A DNA stretch of 64,000 bases from Batillaria attramentaria (Eukaryota > Mollusca > Gastropoda > Batillariidae). The stretch lies in NCBI GenBank assembly GCA_018292915.2, contig JACVVK020000055.1:275001-339000 (forward strand), in the 5' to 3' direction. The notes below the pieces were generated by a model. That model worked only from the letters and a program-made list of their open reading frames with translations, did not search any database and was not told the origin of the DNA. Shown here piece by piece: positions 23,901 through 34,117 of this stretch. Numbering within the stretch: the first letter of the stretch is position 1; each line of letters begins with the position of its first letter. The position numbers and the translations under genes were made by a program.

Positions 23901-26900
23901 AATATCGGGACGAGCCGTCCTGAAACGTTCCCTGAACCCTTCAGTACACAAGTACTTTTTCATGAATTGTTCCTTGAGGGAATCAAAGTCCACAAGACCA
24001 CCCGAACACAGGGATTGATAGAATGTCAAGGGAGGACCCTGAAGACACGCCGCAAAATGAATAGGCCAGTCAGATTTGTTCCACTTTAAAGCCGTAGCGT
24101 GTGCCTCAAACCTAAAGATGAAGGCATCTATATCATCCTTCTCATGGTTGAATAATGGCAACTTCGGGTAGAATCGATGACCTGAGTCAGAACGGGGGGT
24201 GGGGGGAGGAGCTTGTGTTGCAAGCTCTCTTTCCAGCTTTTCCCTGTCAAGCTGCCGTTTATGCTCTCGGTCCTGCCTCTCTAGCTCTAACTTAGCTTCC
24301 CTCTCTTTCTCTTCCAACGCTAGTTTAGCTTTCTCCAACTCTAGCTTAGCTTCCTTCTCTTTCTCTTCCAACGCTCGCTTAGCTTCCCTCTCTTTCTCTT
24401 CTAACGCTCGCTTAGCTTCCCTCTCTTTCTCTTCTAACGCTCGCTTAGCTTCCCTCTCTTTCTCTTCTGACGCTAGCTTAGCTTTCTCTAACTCTAGCTT
24501 AGCTTCCCTTTCTCTCCGTCTCTCGTCTCTCTCCATAGCTTGCTCTATGTACTTTTCAACATCTGCCCCGGAATAACCGAGTTGCTTAGCCTGCTTAACC
24601 AACTTCTCAAACTGTTCCTCAGAGATCTCCATGTTTGCAGGTAAGCAATACGTCTAGAAGATTCTAGAGCGAACTAAATGAACTGAATAGATCCTTCAAA
24701 CGGCAAACAATTTTCAGCCTAGGAACAAGCAAGAACACACACAAGTTGTAACAAGCATGACTGAAACTGCAGATTAAATGAAATGAAATCAAATTAAATC
24801 AAATCAAATATCACGAATGAAATAGCGCATCCACTCAACAAGCAGCAAAGCGCAAACCAACATGCACAGCACCATGTCATCAAGTACTGAAAATATCAAA
24901 GCCAGTGACGTCTTGTCACTAAATACATGCGATCGAAATAATCAAACGCACATTAAGAAAAATTCAAAATGCAATGAATGTGGGTGTTTGCCAGACACTA
25001 AAGCATACGAAGCCAGACAGAGCATGCGAAGCCAATCATGCAAAAACGCAAATGAAGTACCTATGGGTTTTCAGTTGGGCATCCCACCAAGTAACTGAAA
25101 AGTTTAGAACAAAATCTCGCAGAGTTCAAAGTAACTAATACAAAATTTAATGTTAACAAAAAGCAAACATACACGGTAACTGATAACATATAAAATACAC
25201 AAGAACAAACAGTGGTGGTGCGGGATCCAACCCAAGGTGCCCTACCGGAGGATAGACAAGAGGTAACAAAAAGGTGGAGCTGGGAAGACAGACAGGCTGT
25301 ACAAAAGAAAGGCAAGAAGACTAGTCCCTTACGGCAGCCGGAAACACGACATACCGACCCGTACGAGGCTGGAGACGGGGGAAAACTAAACAGAAAATGA
25401 CAAGCTCATTCAACCCAAAGGTGGGGAAGGTGGGGCCCTAGTATTAGTAAGTTAGGAGAGGAACGGGGTCACCACTGTCACGACCGTGTGTGCTGTAATG
25501 TATGGGTGTAAGAGGTGCGTGCTCTTTCTTTACTCTCACTCACACGCAGTCGCACAACAGAAACTGATACTGAGACGTGCGGGGATTCACACCACCACAA
25601 TATTATTGACAAGACGAACAGTCATTGCATAACACGTCACAGTACAGCTACAAAACCGAATGACATCAAGAATAGGCAAGGCAATCAATCAAGGCAATAA
25701 ATACTATGCCTAAATACAAATGATATAAATAATTGTATCTAAGAGCGCTCAGAGCATTTTAACGTGCACGGGATGGTACCTCCAACGATGGCCAAGCGCG
25801 CAGACGTGCAGATGCGCAGATGTGCAGTTCACAAGCCGCAGACAACACCACAGGCGGCGGAAAATAGAGCTGGCTCGGCAGCTCTACAAAAGCATCACGG
25901 CAACCGCTGATGCTCTAGTGGACCAGCACCCACGCTGAATCCCACATACGGGCAGTCAAGCTCCCTCCCCTTCAGTCGTCGCAGGGCCAAGAAATCCTCC
26001 ACGGGACAAGGGACTACAGGGCAGCTTCTGGCTCCCGAAAACAGCCACTCGGGCTAGAACCCCTGTGCAACAATACACTATTGTAAGTCCTTGGGCTAAA
26101 CCAGCACATACTGCCTATCTATGGGATAATATTAACCCATGGCACAAACCAGCGAACGCTTCTATGTTACGAACGCTAAAGGAAACTGCACATACTAAAT
26201 GCTAAAGGTAGAAGCCTGCAGCTGTCACATCGGACAAGTCAGCAGAATATACAGACAGGTCAGTGTTAAACTCACTGGTAAAACGGCTAATAACCGAACA
26301 TACTTAGCCGACATAACACTTCGGCCACAATAGTCAAGTTTCATACTAACTTCCTGACCGTTGGCAATATCTACACAAGAGAAAATAGCTGACCTGAAAC
26401 ATAATACAGGAAATAACAGATATGAACCATTTACCTCCATATGCAAGATGCGAGGGGTTATGACGGTAGACCGTAAAGACAGCGGACGAGAAGAAGTGCC
26501 AGACTCTTGAACGGACGTGTCGGTACTACCGGGCCAAATGCGAATAGCAAGTGAATAGCAATGGTTTTTATACTGTTAGGGCGAATAGGGTGAGTATCGC
26601 ACGGGATACACCTGCATCACATGTAAAACGGGTTACCTGTATCGACTTAAACAAGGGAAACGGACAGGTCAGCATATTATCCACAAATGTCCCGTGTAAA
26701 ACCTTCACCAAGGGATACATGCGTGGCCCGTGCAGAAAACAAAGCACGTGTGCCACACAGAACATAGTTACGATGCATACGGAAATCATACCAACCCGTC
26801 ATACGGAAATCATAACAGCACATGATTTACCCTAAGTCACGCATCCGTGACAGTTTTGTTTTCAACTGATGTAGGCCAGTTGATGTACTTTTGAAAGATG

Positions 26901-27315
26901 AAATCATGGGTCTGATGCATGGCAAGAGACTAGCGTGACTAAGCTGAGACTAATAAATTAATGCAAAATGCATAAACGGAGGATAAGTCAACTCGGCGAC
27001 TACTTCAGGTACTAAACATTAACGCAAGGTGATAACAGTCCAACCGTAACAAGTCTTAGACTACACGTACAGATACTTTTACTGCCATTGAAAAACTTAT
27101 ACGTCATAGGAAGGTGTCCTGGCGTTGCTCATTCACTCATCACACACTCCATACACATTTTACATAAAACACTACCTTAAATGACATAATAAATGGTTCA
27201 AATTAAAAATACATATCAGCTTAAGATACGTGACACACCCACATACACCCACACACGCACACTCGACACACTGACTCCCAGACATGAACATAGATTACAA
27301 AGGGGGCACACGCAT

Positions 27316-27367
<52 letters not shown>

Positions 27368-27471
27368 CATTTCTTCACCCCCTTACAAACAGACATATCT
27401 GCTATAATTTAGATATTAAAGGGCTAGGTCTCGGGCCAGTCTAGTCTGTTTTCATTCACCAAACCCCTGAA

Positions 27472-27534
<63 letters not shown>

Positions 27535-27690
27535 CTGCTTGTTACAGAAGTAGGTGGCTTTCACTGGACTCAATCGCTCCCAAACGGCACAGTGAAGACA
27601 GTGTGTGAGCTTTGGACCATACACTTCGAATGGTCGTTTGAAATGGACCCCGATGATGAACGGATTGAGCAGATCTCGTGGGATTTCCTG

Positions 27691-27775
<85 letters not shown>

Positions 27776-30700
27776 GTTTTGTTTGGTTGTTGTTTTTACT
27801 CAGGATAACAATCATAAACTAAAGGATAGTAGTTGTCTTGCTGTCTAAGGCAGATTTTCCGACCGTGCGTTTGCATTTTTGCGCAAGCCGCACATCGGAC
27901 TGGCATTGAGAGGAACCGTTGGGCTAATGACAGCAAAGACGGTCTCCAGCCCGGCAGTGATTGATAGCAATGTTTTCACGAACGCCTTGCTTTTCCCTTC
28001 GCCTGTAGCTTTCTGTTGGCTCAGTGCCAATCAGTTGGAGGTTTTTATCTGTGCATGTGTGTAAGTAGTTTGATGACAGACTATCACAACAGCTCTGAAC
28101 GATCTCTGAACTGATCTTGATACGCTGGATTACGTGCCTGAAAAAAAATTACATGATCGTTGTTCTGTGTCGTGAACAGTCGACCGGTAGAGATCTAGAC
28201 GACACGTTCTACAATCGCAAGTACGAGGATGGACCAGCAGTCCCGATGACCTACATGAACGATGATCATTTTACATACGGGCCCTGGGCCTCGCTCTGGC
28301 TCATCAGAGCTCGGACAGAACATGTTGGGATATATACCGTCAGCGTCACCGTACGGAAAGTAGACAACACGACGCAAGTCTACTCCAGCTCCGCAAGCCT
28401 CGCGGTCGGCAGTTGTAAGTACAGTTTTATCTTACGTTATTTTTTTTAATGTATACAGTAAATCACTAGTGATATACAGCTGGGAGCATGCGCACTTTGA
28501 GAGATGGAGATGCCGCCCGTCAACCTAGTTCGAATGACTTAGATCGACCCTTTCGATTGAACAGGAGAGCATTTGTCAGGTATCGTTTGACCAGGAAATG
28601 ATAATAAAATATGAAAATGCGTGACGAATACACAATTCTGACTCACTAGATCTAACCACCAGTGGGTGAAATACTGAGAACCAACACCTGCTTGACATTT
28701 GACATGTACTCTGTAGCCAGATTCTGATTGACGTCAGTCAGTGCAGCCAGTCACAGTGCACCAATACTCTGACGGACAAATCACACGCGTAAGATTGTCT
28801 GCCGGAGTAGCCGCGGGTTCCCTGCCAGAAAATCCTATCTGTCTTCTTTCTGTCTGTATCGATAGCAGGGAACCCTCGATTTGCTTGAGAAAACTGCTCC
28901 GTGATAGCAAAACACAGTTAACTCCTAACTGTCGACAGCCCTACCGCCCCCCCCCCCCCCCCCCGCCCCCACTATATGACAAGACTTACCAAAACTCACG
29001 AGACCACTAACAGCACTAGACAGCACTCCATAACACTATTACACAAGGCGTGGGCACTCTCCACGAGGCCCTATCCCTTCCCTTGTCTCGCCCAGCCCGC
29101 AGTTGATTGCATAATCTCTCATAATCCCTTTGCCTGCTCAGGGCAGTCTTGTGGGGTGGGTGGGTGTTTGGGAGTTTAGTGTCCTTTTCCACCACATACG
29201 GGTGATATCAAAGACGGGGCAACGACGAAAAGGCCAGCACAATATTTGGCCCCAGCTGGGATTCGAACTCACGACCCGAGCATTGGAAGTCCAGCGCTCT
29301 ACCATTCGGCCACCCCGGCTCCCCAGTCTTGTGTATGGCTCATACGGCTGTGAGTACATCACACGTGGCTTCATGCTCGTTGTAACAGGACTTGTCTCTT
29401 GTTGTCTACCGCCCTCACGCTAGTGGGAAGTGCTTGGGGCAAGTTGTAAGGGGGCCCGACTGACCTTTTACTTTGATGGCAGGGGTACTGGACATGCACA
29501 TGGAACATTCAGATATATATCACCATGTTTCGGGCATGCGGAATACATTGGAAATGTGCCGGGAGATATCATGGAAGCCTTTTTATTGTTGAATTTTGTT
29601 TGTTTTTTCGTCACGGTTCACTAGTCACCCCGAGGGTGGATGCTTTACTGTGATAGAGAAACGGAAACAAAAATGGAATTTGGTTGGGTCTCTCAGTCAA
29701 TACACTGTTTTTCTTCTAACTATGTTCAAGGAAAGTGTATCGTTTGCTGGAAATCGGGGGGAAAAAACAAACACAACAATTTTTGCATTTTGTTTTCGGC
29801 AAACGGACTGTATACATCATATTTCTAATGTTTGGCCAGATCCGCCCAGCACGACTGACGGTTTATTGCACCTGGGCATGTTTCCGAAGGCACACCGGGA
29901 CAGGAGCGAGTACTGGATCTTCCTGTTCATACTCTATTGTGGCAACTTCACCACACGAGGGAAGCCCAACGTTCGCGCGTACCTCACAGTGAGTACTGAG
30001 CCGTGTTCAATTAGCGTAGCCCGTACAACGTTTACATACCTGGGCAGTGTAGTCAGTAAAGACGGGGGGACAGATGAAGACATCAAGAGCTGCACCAACA
30101 AAGCCACACACGCCTTTAACACCCTGCGACCAATCTGGAGATCAACCGCCCTCTCACTCTGCAACGAGATCCGGATTTTCAACACCAGTGTGAAGTCGGT
30201 TCTACTCTACGGCTCAGAAACATGGCGAGTAACCAAGACCAGCACCCACAAACTACAAACATTCATCAACAGATGTCTCAGAAACATCCTTAACACCAGG
30301 TGGCCAGAGGTTGTCTCAGATGAACATCTATGGAACCAGACGGGACAAACCCCAATTGTAACAGAGATCAAGAAGCGGAAATGGGGTTGGATAGGCCACA
30401 CGCTACGAAAGCCTGCATCTTTACATCACTAGGCAGGCTCTTGACTGGAATCCACAAGGAAAACGGAAAGTGGGTCGCCCGAAACAGACTTGGCGCAAGA
30501 GTGTCGACGCAGAAATGAAGGAAGCCGGAATGACGTGGGCCCAGCTGAAGAGGACCAGCCGAACCGGGTGTATTGGAGAAGTGTTGTTGCGGCCCTATGT
30601 TCCCCACGGAATCAAGAGGCATAAGTCAAGCTACAACGGGAGGGGGTGGTGGTGGTGGTGGGAGTGGGGAATGAGAGGGGGGGGGGGGTGTTAAAAAAGT

Positions 30701-32925
30701 TAAACTTCAACAGTAGGCCTACAGCGAAATAAGTTTTGGGGGCCTAAAAAACGTGAATGAAACCCTAGCTTGCGTTCTAGCGTGCATGTCGCTATGCCTT
30801 AGGGCACTGAGGGAGGTTTCTCATCTCACACTATAGCTGGGCACCAACTGTGGTGCGTTTGGGTTGGAGTCGCTAACGATTTTATTGTTGTTGCTGGAAT
30901 GCTCTTTGGAAATTTGTGTGCTAATATTTCGGCGAAATTAATTATTAAAGTCTACTGACGTAACTTTTATTCAACATTAATCTGATATACCTGAAAAATC
31001 GGCATGACTGAAATTTGTGTGAAATTGCGAGCTGAAAAGATGTGAAGTATCGAAAAGATACTGAAATATACCTCCCCGGAGTCTCAAGTGATGAGGTCAA
31101 AACGTAATTTACGCTCATTTCAAACCTTCCTTGAGAAAAGTGTAAGAAGGATTTCGTCACTGACTGACGTCAAAGTGTTCAGTTAGTTTCATAAATAAAT
31201 GTCTTCTCAGGTTTCCGAGAAAGTGGCGAAAATAGATTTGGGGCTTCTTTCAGTTACGCCGAGCAGAAACGGAAAGACGGAGAACAGAGTATTATGAAAC
31301 TTTTAGAGGTCTTGCACGTTACGTCATCGTGCGGGCCCGTATTTTTCCGTGGGGAACGTTTTGTATGTCCGCCAGCCGTCCGCCAGGTATCCATGGTATC
31401 TCTGTTGTCCTGACCAGCATGTGTATCACGTGATACGCAAGGTGAAAGAGCTTTATCTGGTCAGTAGGTCAGGAACAAGGTTTCCTCTTTGGCAGGTATA
31501 TGGAAGTACCTGGCTCAGTGAAGTTATGGGGAGCCGGGGTGATCGAAGGTAGAGCGGTGGACTCCTAATGCTCGGGTCGTGAGTTCGATCCCGGCTGGGG
31601 CCAAATATTTGTACTGGCTTTTTCATCGTTGCCCCGTCTTTGATATCACCCTATGTGGTGGAAAAGGACGTTAAACCCACACCCACCCGCCCACCCACCC
31701 CAGTGAAAACTCAAAAGTTATCGAAAATAATCGTTAGCGATTGCAACCCCAAAAGGGGGAGCCGGGGTGGCCGAATGGTAGAGCGCTGGACTTTCAATGC
31801 TCGGGTCGTGAGTTCGAATCCCGGCTGGGTCCAAATATTTGTGCTGGCCTTTTTCTCGTTTCCCCGTCTTTGATATCACCCTTATGTGGTGGAAAAGGAC
31901 GTTAAACTCCCAAACAAACACCCACCCACCCCCGCAACCCCAAAACGCACTTTACAGTGACTGTCACCTCCTTTCCTCAGTTTCCCGACGAAGAGTCGAT
32001 GGAGATGGTAGACTATGATCCAATGGCCGGGCAGTTCTACGTACTACTGAATGTGACATCGCCGGTTGGTGTATACTCCTGTCATCTGCCTAAAGAACAA
32101 GGAGCCATGGGATGTCTGCTCTACAATTCCTCCTTGCTAGCCAGGTTGGTTGCCTTTGTTCTCAGACTTACAATGCGAAATTGGCTCGGTACACAGTTTG
32201 AAATTAACGAATAAATCGAAATATATAAGTAGACAGTGCGTGTGACTGTGTGTCTGTGCGTCATGAAACGTAGCTTCGCGATCGAAACTGGTGGCTGTAC
32301 CTCGGAATCGTCCGGAATTATTTTATAGTCCCGCAAAATCGGAGTTTAACGTCCTTTTCCGCCACGTATCGCCAAACAGGGAGATCAGAAAACACTTACT
32401 GGACAGATCTCATCATCAGCCCGGGCAAAGCAGGGTACATCCGCTGGTAAATATATAAATAAATAAATTACCTATTACGTCGGAACTATCATCCTCGTGA
32501 AGAATGTTTCGGGGCGTTAAGCCCTAACTAACTAACTAACTATCTAACCTTGCGAAGAATGTGAGAAATAGTCGCAGACATGCGCTAATCTCCTCTCGTG
32601 CATCTCGCAATCTTTTAGTCTCAGCTTAGTCAAGCTACTCTCAGAATTATGTCCAAATCTTACTCCATGCATCAAAACTCGGTTGTCGCAAAAGGCGAAG
32701 GGAGGCCATCGAAAAAAAAAAAAGTTCAAAGTTCAATTTGTGTCAAAACCAGATTTCCGATACTTGCCTGACTATCTGGCCACAAACAGCTTTATCATAA
32801 ACAAATTTTTCTTCCGATGTTATGGCAGGGCCACGCTGAATGTGACGTCACAGATGAAAGCTTCGGCGATAGAAGCTGCCTTGAAGCAAGAGGCCGAGGA
32901 GAAGGCTTCAGAAGACAACAACTAA
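14984..32925 (+). CDS. Secreted protein with two Ig-like domains (6 exons, 283 aa)
   Basis: Exons: 14984-15047, 27548-27690, 28180-28414, 29840-29988, 31981-32144, 32829-32925. All are GT-AG, phases agree, and the 852 nt give 283 residues plus stop. The first exon is a signal peptide (MKTFEIFLSVFVSAMFLM). Exons 2-3 form a first Ig-like domain (VCELWTIHFEW, later RTEHVGIYTVSV). Exons 4-5 form a second (ILYCGNFTT, later SPVGVYSCHL). Each domain is split by a phase-0 intron, as in many animal Ig genes. The first domain keeps the early Cys but lacks the Cys of the Y-x-C motif (GIYTV). The tail (KASAIEAALKQEAEEKASE) looks helical; there is no transmembrane segment or GPI-type end. Asn-x-Ser/Thr sites are present. 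No named family is recognised. A role in recognition or adhesion is only a guess. The least certain link is exon 1, joined across 12.5 kb on the strength of phase and its signal peptide. Confidence 0.72.
15249..15535. repeat. ~190-bp tandem repeat that received the gypsy insertion
   Basis: Copy A (about 15249-15421) and copy B (about 15437-15535, resuming at 26853-26930) share CTGTCTGTCTCAGTT.GGCAAC, GTATTTGACCTCAAGAATGA, GGGAGGGGGAA and TTTTCAACTGATGTAGGCCA. Copy B is interrupted by the LTR array. Copy A shows the uninterrupted target. Confidence 0.8.
15536..16912 (-). repeat. LTR 1 (3' LTR of the left unit)
   Basis: 1,377 bp with TGTCACG/CGTGACA ends. It differs from the other two LTRs by one substitution at about 15569 and a 2-bp shortening of the CTCT run near 15597. 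These are private to this copy or ancestral differences. Confidence 0.93.
16913..16928 (-). other. Polypurine tract of the gypsy element
   Basis: On the sense (minus) strand the bases TGGAGGAGGGGGGTGA directly precede the 3' LTR. This is the expected position and composition for the plus-strand primer. The same tract is at 21884-21899 in the right-hand unit. Confidence 0.8.
16984..19661 (-). pseudogene. Truncated gag-pol of the gypsy element, left unit
   Basis: The main frame (19661-17490, 723 codons) starts with MEISEEQFEKLVKQ. It then has a charged coiled coil of repeated 11-residue units (about residues 35-130), a gag core and a CCHC knuckle (CNTCHGTGHWSNVC). A retropepsin with the DTG motif (LRDTGCTTAG) follows, ending DLILGNLPG, then directly the integrase HHCC finger (H-x-G-H ... 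CDVCQK). A frameshift in a C-rich run near 17555 moves the continuation (VPLERMPVIDVPF) into a second frame (17713-17057). That frame lacks the integrase catalytic core and passes into the spacer that normally precedes RT (SKRHDIEAVFHKFFDLLTD). RT itself is absent. A third frame holds the RNase H tail (RITRWALALQEFRF, NVFADCLSRS), ending at the TAG 16984-16986. No enzyme core survives, so movement would need proteins from another element. Confidence 0.9.
19228..19605 (-). repeat. 33-bp internal repeat encoding the gag coiled coil
   Basis: In-frame 33-bp units encode variants of EEKEREAKRAL, three to four of them nearly identical (about 19383-19500) and flanked by more diverged ones. The result is a highly charged helix before the gag core. 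The same array is at 24199-24576 in the right unit. The opposite strand shows a Ser/Leu-rich open frame that is only a shadow. Confidence 0.8.
20493..20503 (-). other. Primer binding site of the left gypsy unit
   Basis: On the sense strand TGGTGACCCCG begins one base after the LTR end. It is complementary to the 3' end of animal tRNA-Trp (CGGGGTCA plus CCA) over 11 bases. The match does not extend further. The right-hand unit has the same site at 25464-25474. Confidence 0.75.
20505..21883 (-). repeat. LTR 2 (shared middle LTR)
   Basis: 1,379 bp. Its left end carries the variants seen in LTR 3 (GGGTGTAAG, CTCACTCACAC), while its right end carries the variant seen in LTR 1 (AATCACATACC). It is thus either the ancestral form or the product of a crossover between LTR 3-type and LTR 1-type sequences. 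Confidence 0.93.
21955..24632 (-). pseudogene. Truncated gag-pol of the gypsy element, right unit
   Basis: This is offset by exactly 4,971 bp from the left unit. The predicted frames (24632-22461 and 22684-22028) translate identically to those of the left unit, including the same frameshift in the C-rich run and the same missing integrase core and RT. Identical lesions show that both units copy one already defective element and were not inserted independently. Confidence 0.9.
25476..26852 (-). repeat. LTR 3 (5' LTR of the right unit)
   Basis: 1,377 bp. It lacks two bases (CA) near 26787 that are present in LTRs 1 and 2, and is otherwise nearly identical. Immediately right of it is the target duplication GTTTT. 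Confidence 0.93.
26853..27547. other. Remainder of intron 1 of the Ig gene
   Basis: This begins with the second half of the split tandem repeat (to about 26930). It also has (CA)n at 27317-27365 and (GT)n at 27476-27533, the latter ending 14 bases before the acceptor of exon 2. No exon or other element was recognised. Confidence 0.5.
27691..27772 (+). repeat. (GT)n microsatellite overlapping a splice donor
   Basis: About 40 GT units, interrupted once by TTT, start exactly at the predicted donor of exon 2 of the Ig gene. The donor's GT is therefore the first unit of the microsatellite. Confidence 0.85.
27797..27945. repeat. One arm of a ~150-bp inverted duplication (other arm 33690-33840)
   Basis: This arm carries ACTAAAGGATAGTAGTTGTC, TTGCTGTCTAAGGC, GACCGTGCGTT, GCACATCGGACTGGCATTGA and AGACGGTCTCCA. 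The reverse complement of each is found in order near 33690-33840. The arms lie in intron 2 of the Ig gene and just past its 3' end. Confidence 0.75.
29154..29323 (-). repeat. tRNA-headed SINE with 10-bp target duplication
   Basis: A full-length reverse-orientation copy of the SINE family seen at 31.5, 31.8, 36.4 and 45.3 kb. It is flanked by CAGTCTTGTG at 29144-29153 and 29324-29333, which marks a retrotransposition event. Confidence 0.9.
29480..29830. repeat. Dispersed repeat copy (partner at 11146-11460)
   Basis: Same-order match to 11146-11460. It ends just upstream of exon 4 of the Ig gene. No coding content is supported. Confidence 0.6.
29995..30680 (+). mobile_element. 5'-truncated LINE, C-terminal part of the reverse transcriptase ORF
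   Basis: Translation shows the usual end of a LINE RT ORF: FTYLGSVVSKDGGTDEDIKS, then SVLLYGSETW, LQTFINRCLRNIL, KRKWGWIGHTLRK, and after a frame break QGKRKVGRPKQTWR. The catalytic FADD-type region is missing, as expected from 5' truncation. A frameshift near 30420 shows the copy is dead. It starts within about 10 bases of the splice donor of exon 4 of the Ig gene and stays open in the exon's frame. Confidence 0.88.
31528..31700 (+). repeat. tRNA-headed SINE copy
   Basis: Same family as the next entry, with an altered A box (GTGATCGAAGG). Flanking direct repeats are short and imperfect (CAGTGAA-type). It is about 55 bases upstream of another copy in the same orientation. Confidence 0.82.
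31755..31933 (+). repeat. tRNA-headed SINE with 12-bp target duplication
   Basis: The head reads like a tRNA gene, with A box TGGCCGAATGG and B box GAGTTCGAATCCC. The body includes GCCCCGTCTTTGATATCACC (here with TTTCCCCG), and the tail includes GTGGTGGAAAAGGACGTTAAA and a CCCA-rich end. It is flanked by GCAACCCCAAAA at 31743-31754 and 31934-31945. It lies ~45 bases before exon 5 of the Ig gene. It is not a functional tRNA gene: the 3' half of the fold and the acceptor pairing are lost. Confidence 0.9.
32145..32828. other. Last intron of the Ig gene
   Basis: It shows (TAAC)n-like and (AAAT)n-like short runs near 32450-32545 and otherwise no recognisable element. Confidence 0.4.
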
Positions 32926-34053
32926 ACTCGCCTGCCTGGGCGGCAACACGTAAGGTTGCTCGTCCCGTTGACAGTCTGTGTGTAGATTTTGACAAGAGTA
33001 GGTTGGAAAGTAGTAGAGGCATCTGGCAACACTATGTACTGTGTGTCATCTACGGGTAAAAGCTGTGTTCTGGGTAAAAAGAAAAAGAATAAAAAATCGA
33101 TTCCTTGAAAATGCAAAAATTATTTCATTTAAAAAAAAACAAAAAACAAAAACCCTGTTTAAGCTACTCTCGGAAGATGCGCATACCATCTTTGATTTTT
33201 TTTTTTACGTGAATAATGAGGCTAGAGATTATTTTTCTAATTTGAACTGCTGTGTTTAGACACTCTAAGCGTGCCTTAAGATCTGGGTAGGATGCATTTA
33301 CTGTTTTTTCTTAAGAAAATTTGTCATAATCCCCCCCCCCCCCCCCCCTGTGAATAGATTTTAGGAACTTCTTTCTTCAAGCACGCAAATCAGTTCTACA
33401 TCACAAATGCATTTCCTCAATATTGGCCAGAAGCTGAGAATAGAGAACTCTGACTATGTCTAACATCACTTCAAAGAATTACACTCAAAAAGACTTTGTT
33501 TATGCTGATCCATAAGGAATAGGAGGCAGTGTAAGGTGCGTAGACGTCGCGACTTTGGAACGCGGTGACGTAATTTGGCATGTCGTCATCCCTTGTAATT
33601 GTTGTACTTAGGCCAATGGTGTCCATAGGTTAGTTCCACTATTCTCTATTGCCAATGGCTTTCGCTCTTCTCAATGAATTGGAGACCGTCTCTGCTGTCA
33701 TTACTCATCAGCCCAGCGGTTCCTCTCAATGCCAGTCCGATGTGCGGCTCGCGGAAAAATGCGAACGCACGGTCGGAAAATTTGCCTTAGACAGCAAGAC
33801 AACTACTATCCTTTAGTTTATTATTGTTATCCAGAGTAAAATCGTCTTGCAGCGTGTAAGCGTATTTTATTTTATTTTATTTTATTTTATTCAGCTTAGT
33901 GTTATGATGTTCACGGATGCGCATAGGGTAGTACAAAGGGACGGGCAACCTTATAGATCACTGTTGGTACCCCCCCCCCCCCCCAACAAACAAACAAACA
34001 AAAAAACAAGAAAACAACAACAACAACAACAAAACAACAAAAAACAGAAAACA

Positions 34054-34117
<64 letters not shown>

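Larger units (their letters stand above)
15536..26852 (-). mobile_element. Ty3/gypsy (Gmr1-like order) LTR retrotransposon, tandem array of 3 LTRs and 2 internal regions
   Basis: The structure is LTR (15536-16912), internal, LTR (20505-21883), internal, LTR (25476-26852), with a repeat period of 4,971 bp. LTRs begin TGTCACG and end CGTGACA. The 5 bases before and after the whole array are both GTTTT (15531-15535, 26853-26857), a typical 4-6 bp gypsy target duplication. Transcription sense is minus, shown by gag and by the primer site and polypurine tract. The internal region is only 3,592 bp; most of integrase and RT/RNase H is missing, so the element is non-autonomous. Very low divergence between LTRs indicates recent insertion or amplification. 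An assembly artefact is possible for the tandem state but not for the element itself. Confidence 0.93.

Noticed and set aside
31528..31830. tRNA genes suggested by A- and B-box words
   Set aside because: The boxes belong to SINE heads: the same words recur in six copies with a common non-tRNA tail and target duplications.
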